64,000 nucleotides of DNA from Aquila chrysaetos chrysaetos (lineage: Eukaryota > Chordata > Aves > Accipitriformes > Accipitridae). The DNA lies in contig NC_044004.1 of the NCBI RefSeq assembly GCF_900496995.4, forward strand, positions 6,386,001 to 6,450,000. The letters run 5' to 3'. The position numbers and the translations under genes were made by a program. Position 1 is the stretch's first letter. Each line of letters begins with the position of its first letter. Shown here in pieces: positions 37,915-47,000 of this stretch. The notes under the pieces are model-generated. The model had not been told where the DNA came from, ran no database searches, and worked only from the letters and a program-made list of their open reading frames with translations.

Positions 37915-38990
37915 GAAGAAAAAAGAAAACATCTTTAGTCTGTTCAATGTATCTGGCAGGCCAGAATAATTACTTTGATCGCTGTATTATTTTTATCTCA
38001 ATTCTGGCTGACTGTATATAGATGTATTCACTAAGTGCTGCATGTCCTTCAGAACTTCTTTCTGTATTATGAACTGGAAAAAAAAAATACAGCTACTGAA
38101 CACTCTGAGTAACTAGTGAATTCATTGAAACGCTACAGCCTTGTACAGCAAACCATCTCTTGCTATACAGGTGGCTCCAGAGCTGACAACCAGGGACTAT
38201 CTATCTGCTTAATAATGGGTTAATTATTAATGAACCTTTTGAAGCTACTGCTAGAAGCAACTGCTTTTCATACACTTGCTGGAGTATCCGCTTTGTAGAG
38301 AAAAGCTCCTGTCTAGCCCTTAGCGAAACCAGAGACTAGTTACATTGTACACTCCAAAGGGACCCTATGATAAATCCTTGGTTTTGCTCCATATATACAC
38401 AGGATCAGTGTGAGGTATAATTAGGCTTAAAGACTAAAAACAAGAAAATACTCAGAATTGACTACTGGAGGGTATAGTGTAGGACCCAAAGAATATATTC
38501 TACTACTCAAAAACCACAACACAGGATACCAAATGTGAGCCCTGTAATGAAGTTTGGTGGCTAATACATTTTTACATCAGTTATAAAAACTGCATGTAGC
38601 CATGAAACACTGGAGGTTTTTTTTGGTTTTTTTTTTCTATGCTCTCTAGCATGGAGATACGGCAACAGTTTATCTGGTACTGTGACAGGCAGCAATACTG
38701 AAACAGACCCTGCTCTCCTTTCTCCCCTTCCCCAAGGAGACTCCATTCAGTGACCTACCAATAAGTATGGGCACAGCAAAATATATCCTGGGGTTATTTA
38801 AGTGTGTTTCTCTTAAAAATTTTAAGATTAAATATGTTGAATTATTCACTTTTAGTGATGTTTAGACTATTCATCCATGTACGTATGTTACACACAACCA
38901 CAGGAAACCAACAGACGTCAGAACATGTAGGTGACCAGCTTGACCTCTGCTAAGTAAAATACCAATTGCAGCTCAAGATGATCTTGAATA
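37915..38990. other. Intergenic gap between convergent REEP1 and MRPL35
   Basis: AT-rich, with no recognised gene or repeat family. It contains a short T-rich tract near 38618-38637. Confidence 0.6.
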
Positions 38991-38994
38991 TTCC

Positions 38995-39000
38995 TTTATT
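38995..39000 (-). terminator. MRPL35: Probable MRPL35 poly(A) signal (distal)
   Basis: TTTATT on the plus strand, that is AATAAA on the minus strand, about 155 nt past the MRPL35 stop. Confidence 0.5.
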
Positions 39001-39044
39001 TTGGGCACTGATACTCACAATTCTGATCAGATGATATGCATATG

Positions 39045-39050
39045 TTTATT
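39045..39050 (-). terminator. MRPL35: Probable MRPL35 poly(A) signal (proximal)
   Basis: TTTATT on the plus strand (AATAAA on the minus strand), about 105 nt past the MRPL35 stop. A short 3' UTR is usual for this gene. Confidence 0.5.
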
Positions 39051-39153
39051 TAGAAAAGCAACAGGTATTACAGATTTATGTTCTAAAATTCAGACCATAT
39101 GACATGTACCACCACCTTTTTCCTAGAGATATGCAAAAATGAAACCAAGATTT

Positions 39154-39342
39154 CTACACAGGAAGATTCGTGCGATCATGATATTTCTGGTAGGGATCAT
39201 CAATGTACCAATTTCTTCTTTTCCAGAAAGAAGTGGTCATTTTGTCAAGGAGTTTACATTGCGTTCTAGTGCACAATACCAGCTCTCTCAAACGCTTCCT
39301 CTGGGCGGCTGACTTCTTCCACAGTTTCTTCTTATAACCAGC
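39154..39342 (-). CDS. MRPL35: MRPL35 coding exon 3 (residues 127-188 and stop)
   Basis: 189 nt after TTCTGACAG. It encodes [18 protein letters not shown] and ends with TAG at 39156-39154. The 227-nt intron between this exon and exon 2 (39343-39569) shows nothing else. Confidence 0.95.
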   Translation of the reverse strand, partial: AGYKKKLWKKSAAQRKRLRELVLCTRTQCKLLDKMTTSFWKRRNWYIDDPYQKYHDRTNLPV

Positions 39343-40500
39343 CTGTCAGAAGAAAATACACAAAAGACATTTAAGTGGGTCACTGCAAATACATATATAC
39401 AGCAATACTGATAAGCAAACCAGGACAAATTCCCCACTGTCAGGAAGATGGGAGTGTGTCTACAGAGCTTTTTTAAACTTCCATACTAGCTACTGCCCTG
39501 TAATGGAAGGAAAACAATTAGTCCACTGATTGTAAAGAACACGCTTTTATCACGAAGAAAAGTCCTTACCTTTCTCCTAACCCAAAGGCCATTGTGCAGC
39601 CGGAGAAACCTCTTGATGACAGCCTTCACGGTTTTCCTCTTCCCATTCCGTAAGCTACAGTAAGTGAGAGTCCTCACTGGCTGTTGAAGTATACTTGGAA
39701 GTAGAGATGTGACACTAAAAACCACCCCAGGAACAGGGCGGGGGGAAAAAAAAAGAACAGGAACGAAACATCTTTTTCTAAAAGTAATCACTGGATTTTT
39801 CACATACAGAGAAATCACAAGTGGCTGTGGCTCCTTGGAAGGTTAACAAGAACTCGGCTAACATTACAGCACAACACTTAACGAGCACGTACGTGTGAAT
39901 GCTAACTGCAGTGCTGAACTATAATCAAAATTAATCTCAAAGTTATTACTCCACATAGAACAGCTTTTTCCATCTACTAAAGGTGGTTAAACACTCAAGA
40001 GCAAACATTCAGCTGTTACTGGCATTCAGGAATTACTTTCAGAATATTAATTATCAGCAAGAGGAACAGTGCCGATTACAACAAGGCTGTTTGCAAAGCC
40101 TATGCCTGCGAAGTATACTCCGGTTTAGGTCCCGCTTCAAGCATTACTCTTAAGAGAAGTGGGAGATTTGGGGCTAAAAGAGAGACCCGTTTGCTAGAGT
40201 AAAAAGCAGCCCAGGAAGCCTTTCAAAGCGCTTTATACGAACCTCCTTCGACCGGCGCAGCCCGTACCTGCTGAGGACCGGGGGGGTGCCTCCCCCCGAC
40301 AGGTTCCCCCACAGCAGCCGCGGTTTCCACAGCGGGGCGGCCGCTGGTACCCGCACCAGCCTGACGCACCGGCCGGAGAGACCGGAGAGAGCGCGCCCCG
40401 CGCCGGGGCAGCGGGCGGCCCACGAGGCCCAGCGACCCACGATCCCTACGGAGAACCAGACCCTCAGGAGACGCCCCGCGATGCCGCCCCGCGCCGCCAT
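39154..40500 (-). CDS. MRPL35: MRPL35, mitochondrial ribosomal protein bL35m, complete (exons 40500-40268, 39714-39570, 39342-39154)
   Basis: Component of the large subunit of the mitochondrial ribosome, made in the cytosol and imported into the matrix. Joining 40500-40268 (233 nt), 39714-39570 (145 nt) and 39342-39154 (189 nt) gives one frame of exactly 188 codons plus stop, the human length. Residues 1-50 are Arg/Ala/Gly-rich and lack acidic residues, as in a mitochondrial presequence. The bL35 core starts near residue 102 with [17 protein letters not shown], then [18 protein letters not shown]. The C-terminus reads [18 protein letters not shown] and ends YHDRTNLPV, close to human. The start codon is the first ATG in the CpG island reading into this frame. 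It diverges from IMMT and converges on REEP1. Confidence 0.95.
39570..39714 (-). CDS. MRPL35: MRPL35 coding exon 2 (residues 78-126)
   Basis: 145 nt between TTTTTAG and GTAAGG. It encodes [18 protein letters not shown], then [18 protein letters not shown], then [12 protein letters not shown]. This is the conserved start of the bL35 domain. Confidence 0.95.
39715..40267 (-). other. MRPL35: MRPL35 intron 1
   Basis: 553 nt, GT-AG, phase 2. Nothing else recognised. Confidence 0.85.
40268..40500 (-). CDS. MRPL35: MRPL35 coding exon 1 (residues 1-77 plus two bases)
   Basis: Starts [15 protein letters not shown], ends GTPPVLS plus AG of a split Ser codon, donor CAG|GTACGG. The N-terminus is poorly conserved, as expected of a targeting peptide. 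[15 protein letters not shown] aligns with the human ERNLTCGHTSVIL region. Confidence 0.9.
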
Positions 40501-40502
40501 TT
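40493..40502 (-). promoter_or_regulatory. MRPL35: YY1-type motif overlapping the MRPL35 start codon
   Basis: On the minus strand AAATGGCGGC, a good YY1 core, contains the MRPL35 ATG. Confidence 0.5.
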
Positions 40503-40591
40503 CACAGGCAGCCCCCGACCCGACATGGCCGCCCGCCTCCCCTCAGCCGCCGCGCAGCCACCGACCCGCCACAGCCCCGCGCACCGCCGCC

Positions 40592-40601
40592 GCCGCCATT
40601 T
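40592..40601 (-). promoter_or_regulatory. MRPL35: Second YY1-type motif, MRPL35 5' flank
   Basis: The same AAATGGCGGC word in the same orientation, 99 bp upstream of the copy at the start codon. Confidence 0.45.
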
Positions 40602-40719
40602 CCCAGCGCCCCGGCTACGGCAGCCGGCGAAGGTCAGGCCACGCCGGGGGCGGGGCGGCGCCGTGCCCCGCCCAGCGGGGGCGGTACCCGGAGCCGCCCC
40701 GACCGCCCTATCCACTCCC

Positions 40720-40729
40720 GCGCATGCGC
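40720..40729. promoter_or_regulatory. NRF1 site 1
   Basis: Perfect palindrome GCGCATGCGC, the core of the NRF1 consensus, 220 bp from the MRPL35 ATG. Confidence 0.7.
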
Positions 40730-40887
40730 CACCGGGGCCGCCCCGCGTTCAGGGACACCCCGCCGGCGGCGGCGGGATGTAGCGTTTGCATATGGCCGAT
40801 TCATTCCCCTCTGATTGGACGCGCTGCCCGTCACTCTCCGCTAGGAGCGGCCACGCCCCCGGCGGAGCGGAAGCCCGAGCGGCCGCC

Positions 40888-40897
40888 GCGCATGCGC
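40888..40897. promoter_or_regulatory. NRF1 site 2
   Basis: Second perfect GCGCATGCGC palindrome, 168 bp from the first and 120 bp upstream of the IMMT ATG. Confidence 0.7.
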
Positions 40898-41016
40898 GCT
40901 GCTCCTTACTCGCACGGCGGGCGCGGGGTGGGGGGGGCGGAGGCAGGCGGCGCTGGCAGTTACCGCGCACGGTGCCTTCCTGTAGCCTGCCCCCGGCCGC
41001 CGCCGGCTCCGAGGCC

Positions 41017-41061
41017 ATGTTGCGGGCGTGTCACCGAGCGGGAGTCGCCGTGGCCGCGCAG
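41017..41061 (+). CDS. IMMT: IMMT exon 1 (residues 1-15)
   Basis: [15 protein letters not shown], donor CAG|GTGAGC, phase 0. The start is the same as in human (MLRACQLSGVTAAAQ as I recall). Confidence 0.95.
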
Positions 41062-44000
41062 GTGAGCAGGGGTGGCTGGCGGCGCGCAGCTCTGGGGGAA
41101 GCCCCGCCAACAGTCCTCGCTGCCGGCTGCCCTCCGGCCGGTGAGGCCTGCCTGGCCTCCCGCCTCGCAGGGATCGGGTCGGGCCCGGCCGGGCCTGCCG
41201 GTGGGGGTGAGGGGAGACAGCGCGGGGCCGGGGGAGGGTGGGGGGGGGGCGGAGGGGGGCGTACGAGGCGCGGCGCGTCCTCTAATCGCGGCTCGGTCTT
41301 CTCTGAATGACTCCGCACGCGCGGGCCGCGATTGGCTGCCGGGCTTTTGAGGGGCGGCCGCGAGCGCCAACAGGGCGCCTGGGCGGGCGGGGCCCCGTGC
41401 GCGGGTTCATCGGGCGTACTACGAGTCCCGGCGTGCAGCGCGGCAGCCCTGCGCGGGTCGGAGGGGCGCGCCGCGCCGCAAGGCATGCCGGTCGTTGTAG
41501 TCGGCTATGGGGCTTCCTACCGGGTGGCGGCCCCGGGGAAGAAGGGCGGGCTGGATGGGGGCCGGGCCCGCCCCGCCGCGCTGCCTGCTGGGGGCTGTAG
41601 TCCCCTCGGCGGCCATCTGCCGGCGCCGGGCCTGCCGCCGCCTCCTCTCCCGCCGGTCCCGGCCTCGGGGCAGCGCCGGGGAGCGGCGGCCGCAGGCCGG
41701 AGGGGCGGCAGGGCTCGGCGGCGGCACGCGGCCGCCGGTCTCCTCAGCGGCGGGGCGGCCGGGCCTGCTCACCAGCGGGGGAAGGACGTGACCTTGCCTT
41801 CCCCGCCGCGGCCTCCCCTGCGCCGCCCCGGCCTGCGGCCGCCGGTACCTCACAACCAGCCCTTCCCCGTTTAGAGCCCAGCGGGTCCGACCGCCCGGCC
41901 GTGCGGTAACGACGGGGGGTCCCGGCGCTCAGGGTGATGTGTGTGAGGTGCGAGGGGGGCCTGTGTGGTACCGGGTGGCCGTAACCGGGATCCTCTCGTC
42001 CTCGCAGTCCGACAGGGAAGAGGAAAGAGTATGAGGTGCCAGGGCGAGAAGTGCCCGCTGGGCGTCTGTTCTGGACCTTCGCCCTCCCTCACCAGCAGAG
42101 ATTAGGGTGATAATATGCTGCGGAGCCTTATTAAAGCAGTCGGCCAACTTTTAAGAAGCTGCGAGGGTTTATAGGTGAGGGCGACTCCTCTGCCAAGGCC
42201 CCCACTTGTGCTTCAGGTGTCTGCTTAACAGTAATAAAAACCGATCTGATTAGATCACTTCTGTATTCTACTCTACCTTCCAGTGTTCGTTACTCTCTAT
42301 TCATGCGATTCAGCAAAGGAAAAGCTGTGTGTTCAGCCCCCGCTGGCTCTGTAGTTGAAAGGTAACTGCTTTAAAACTAGCAATCTTTTCCAGTGGGGCA
42401 GCTGGCGTTTCCTCTGCTGCTTTGTAAGGCTGGAGGGTTGTCCGGGCCAGGTCATCTGATGCCCGCTAAAATAAGGCTCTGGGTTTGCAGCCCTGTGGAA
42501 AGTTTTAGCTGGGAGTTGAGAAAACAGAAAACAGGCTTGCGGAAGTGTTTATCACTTAGGGCTATTTGCATGTACTCAGTCTTTCAGAGAAGGTGTCTAG
42601 AATGACTGTACAGCACTGGAAAAGCCAGTGTTGTGCTTTGCAGCTCAGAAGTGTGCCTTCGGTCTAGAAAAGTTTGGTGGAAGAACCGTGCAAACACAGA
42701 GATGCCACAGCACTTGGTGAAGTTTGTTGTCTGTATCCTTACTTCAGAAAATATCTTTTTTTTTTTTTTTTTTTTTTCCTTCATCCCTGCTCGTATTTCC
42801 TGATGAGGCTGAGAACAATGGAGATTTAGTTTGGACAACAAAAGTGTAAAGAGGTTTTTATGCGTTTTGCTTCTCTTGATTCATATTGCAGGGAAGCTTT
42901 GTGGCATACTGTAATATATACATGTGAAGACAGTTTCTGGTCCTATGGACTTTCTGCAGCTAAAACTTGGTTCTTTTTGGGTGGCAAAAGAACCAGAAAC
43001 TGGAAGCAGGAGAGAAATGTTTTAATTACAGTGCTTGTTTTGCACGAGGTGCAGAATTGAGGACTCTAACCAAGAAGTCCTAATGTGATCTGAGATGATA
43101 CTAGGTAATTTTTCCACAAGTAGTGAAAATTCCCATCATGGAAGTAAGAGACTCTGGCTGTTAAGAGGTTGTCATGCAGATGCTGATGTCAGGCCTGGAA
43201 TGGGCACCAATGTGGTGACACCAGGATGCTCCATCTGGCTGTGCTGCCTGTTGCCTTGCTAATAAAGGAGGGCATCCTTGCTGCCTGCATCCTCCTGCCT
43301 GGGAGAGCACATTAAACAGACACTTTCTTGCCAGAGTAGCAGCGTTGGTTTATTCTCTACTCCAGCTGCGGTGATCCCCAGGCAGCCACGATGATGCAGT
43401 TTTTATATCTTATTATCCATCTTCCATGTTCTTGTCTTTACTACCCCGTCTGCACTCTTGTCCTTCTTTTTTTGACACAAGACTTGATGTGTCTCATGTC
43501 ACATTTAGGAGTTTCTCTCGCCCTGTTCAGTTAGCTAAAGCTCAGGCCAGACCCTCGGCATCTGTCTGCAGACCTGATGGTGGTGTAACTAAAATGACAG
43601 CATCTTGCTGGTACCTTGCTATTCAGCTAGTGAAACTTGATTGTTTTGCTTTGATACAGCCCAAAAAGAGACATGTGTGGTGGTGGGTTTTTTTTAAATA
43701 TTAGGAGTAGCAAGTTGTAACAATATTTTTTAAGAATGGAAATAAATCCTTTTTACATATATGTTATATGGAGACTGACAGCGAGGCAAGTCTGCTCCTG
43801 TTTTGTGATGTTAAGTTACTCCTTTGCAGGTCAAAAAATCCGGTTGTCTTAAGGAGAGCTGGACCTAGTCAGGACTGTGGGATAACGGGTCCCTGAGGAT
43901 GCTCGGTTGCTTAAGCAGACTGAGAGAGCTGGGAGGCTGAGCGTGGCTGAATGGGGATAGCAAAGCAACTGCTGCTCCCCAAAGCCAGAGCAGTGTGAAG

Positions 44001-47000
44001 GTTTAAGTACGGAAAATCCCAGTGGAGAGCTTGTTGTGGAGACTGGGAAAAATTTTGTCCTTCTCTCCAACTGTGAGCTCTCTGCGTGGAGGATCAGTAA
44101 GCTTGTTAACAAGTAAATTGAAGTTGTGGCTTTGAGAGAAGTGGGTCTTCATCATAGCGATTTCATAAATATTTTCAGCTGCATGTGCAGTGCTGCAGAG
44201 AAGCTCTTCCTGTATTTGGAGTATTTCTGTAGTTTTCTTTGAAAAGAAACAGAGGGCTTTTTGTAAAAAGGTGTGATATTTGGCAGAAGTCTTGAGTGAT
44301 GGGAAATTAATTTGAGTTCTGTGGTCAGATATCCTTGTTACACCTGACATCTATCATAATGAAGACAAACTTCCTCTGAAGTTTCTGGTTTGCTCTTTCT
44401 GTTTAAGTACACAAATCCCATGTTGCAGAAAACCGTACATGTCTTGCGAGCTTCATTCTGTGCAATTTCTGGGTCAAGATGCTTAAGTCTGGTGACTAGG
44501 AGAGGTTTAGCTGGGACTGCATGAAGAGCAATGGATGGTGTGTCCTGTGTCTGGTTATTTGAAGTTATGTGTGACGCATAAGCCTGCAAGGCAGACTTTA
44601 TTTTTTTAATGATGTTCTGCCATGCTGTGCTGTACCTGTCCTGAGTGCTTTGCCAGGGGGAGCTCACATGGATAACCTCAAATGTCAAATTCACTGGGGC
44701 TCTTAATGTTAACTGGAGTGAAGGTATGATATGCCCTGCAAAGTGATTCTCATGGTGATATAACAGTAGATAATGAATGTAAAATAATAAGCATTTAAGA
44801 CGTTAGGTGAAAGAAATAGCACGTAGAGCTGCTGGAAGAGGACAAAGAAGTGGCAACAGCTGTCCTGCAGTGCCAGTGCTATGGGGATCTGTGCTGTCTG
44901 CCTCATCAAAAGAGTTTTCTCTATCTTCTCTTCTGCAGGACAGCAAGTGGTTTATTTCTGCCTTTTACAGGGCATAGCAACGCATGTGTGATGCATTTCT
45001 TCCAAATCCTTTGAGGCATTATTACAAATAAATAACAAGGGTCTAAAAAATTACAAACTCCTGAGAATTGTGCAAAGGGAAGATTAGCAACTACCATTTC
45101 CAAATTTCCAAATTGCAGTGATACAGCAAATATAAGCAAGATTATTAAGGTGGCTGAAAGAGAGCAGTGCTTCTTTACAAAATTGATTTTTAAAAAATCA
45201 GTGATTTTTGGAGGTAATCGTGTATTTGGATGCAAGGGAGAAAAATTAGACTTGGACTTCTGCTTGTAAAACATTGGTACCTAAAGGTTTTCAGTTGTTG
45301 TTCTCCTGGCCAGCTGTGGGAATTTCTGTTTGTTGCAGCATCTTGAAAGAAACAGCTGGTGGGGGCTTGTTTCAGGTTTAGGTTATTGCTCCCATTGCTA
45401 CGTGTACACTAGTGCGAGAGTCTGACAGCGTAGACTACTGAGCACTTGCATTTTGGTTTCTCTCATTTTGATGAACAATGAATAAAAATGAGGATTTGGC
45501 TAATCACAGAACAGCCCTGCTTGGAAGAGACCTTGAAATTTTATCTGGTACTAAAAACATCTGGACTAAAAACAATAATCCCACCAAAAAAACTCCTCCT
45601 GGTGTACAAAGCATAAATGCTGGACAAGAAGCAGCAAGTTTTCTCCTCTGCCCTGCTACCTCCCTAAGTGCAGCCTGTTCCTAAGCGCAGGAGCAGATGT
45701 GTTCACTGAAGGTGAGAGAACTAAGCGGTCAGGCTGTTATTTGCCATCACTAGGTGTGAGTAGGGGCTGTAGCCAACATGAAAATAGATGAACTGGCCCA
45801 GGTACCGAGGTTACAGTTGTGGCAGCTTAAGTTGCCTTAAGTTCCCTCTTGCTGTGGCGCGGGGTGTGCTAACCTCCAGAAAGCCTGGCGAGGGGCTGGG
45901 GAGTGATGGCTTATTTCCAGGTGACCATTAGGCAAAATAATGTAAATCCAGGGTGTTGGAGGGGACTGAAAGTGAACAGATCAATAGAAAATAACCTTCC
46001 CCCCCCCCGCCCCCATTATATTGGGTTGAGCTGTACACATAATGCTCAGATATTATGCTCATCCTATGCTTCGTGGTGTAATAGGACGTATTGAGACTCG
46101 GAAGCATGTCCAGCAGTTAAAAGCCTCTTAAATCATTTTGTACTTATTAGTGGCGTTCCATTTGAAAGAACTGGTGAAGCCTTGGTGTATGCTTCTGGGG
46201 CAATCAAGTCTAATAATCAAAAACATTACAGGATATATTTATTATTTTGTCGCCCGTTCTATCCATTGTAAACCAGAAAATCAACCACGGAGCACAGCTA
46301 GGGCTCATGAAGGTCTCGGGGGTAAGAAGAGCACGTTTCCTGTTGCTGTACACATGCTCCTGTTACTAATTTAAAAATTTTGGCTGCTGTTCTGGAAAGA
46401 ATAAGAATTCAGTGTTCCTGCCTTTGCTCTCTACGCTGTTGGACAAGGATGGGGCCTAAACCACAAGACTTGTACTTGTTACTTATTCCTGTATGCAAAA
46501 GGAAATAGAGAAATTTATCTTCTGGGGGTATGTTGTAGTGAAGCATCTCCCAGTTTTCCTTTTTTTTTTTTTTTTTTTTTTTTTTTTGTTTTGTTTTGTT
46601 TTTGTTTTTTTTTTGTTTAAAGGAAAATTTCCTAGTTGGCCAAAATATCTAAACTATGGGAAAAGTTCTTTTTGTGCCTTGTACACTGATTTCCCATGAG
46701 TCCTGTATTTCTCTCTTAACAATTCACGTGTGGTGAAAAAAAAACCACCTGAGGGGAACAGTGTTTTTCCCTCTGTAGGCTGGAGTAGCTTAACCAGTCC
46801 TTCTGGTAAATCTTAATTTTCAGCTAAAATATAAAGAAGATAAAAATCTTGGGTAATGTGGTTTTTGTTAAGTAGAATATAATGAAATATCACTCTTCGT
46901 ATAGTAATTTCATTTATATTATAATCTGATGACTTTCTGGAAAGTCTATGCATTGTTAATTCTTTTAAAGTGGAAGTCTTGGTTTGGAAGCTCAAGGAGA

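Larger units (their letters stand above)
40501..41016. promoter_or_regulatory. Bidirectional promoter of MRPL35 (-) and IMMT (+)
   Basis: 516 bp separate the two start codons. There is no TATA box in a sensible place. It has GC boxes (near 40646-40658), a CCAAT box in reverse (ATTGG 40814-40818), an ETS/GABP core (CGGAAG 40868-40873) and two NRF1 palindromes. This set is typical of nuclear genes for mitochondrial proteins. Both genes probably start transcription inside this interval. Confidence 0.85.
40260..41900. promoter_or_regulatory. CpG island over the MRPL35/IMMT head-to-head promoter
   Basis: Very high G+C and dense CpG for about 1.6 kb, against an AT-richer background on both sides. 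It covers MRPL35 exon 1, the intergenic promoter, IMMT exon 1 and the first 0.8 kb of IMMT intron 1. The long open frames here on both strands are products of low stop density in GC-rich DNA and are not called as genes. Confidence 0.9.

Noticed and set aside
37697..37969. 90-codon frame ending in a Lys run, with AATAAA and A-tract, resembling a processed pseudogene
   Set aside because: The Lys run is just the A-tract translated. No parent gene was recognised. It is simpler to read it as the end of the REEP1 3' UTR.
40286..41874. Long open frames on both strands in the CpG island (up to 259 codons)
   Set aside because: They are Pro/Arg/Ala/Gly-rich, overlap each other and the true MRPL35 and IMMT first exons, and reflect scarcity of stop codons in GC-rich DNA.
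43180..43330. AATAAA-containing stretch resembling an R-U5 junction of an LTR
   Set aside because: Only a poly(A) hexamer and a vague layout. No second landmark such as a TATA box or conserved U5 end.
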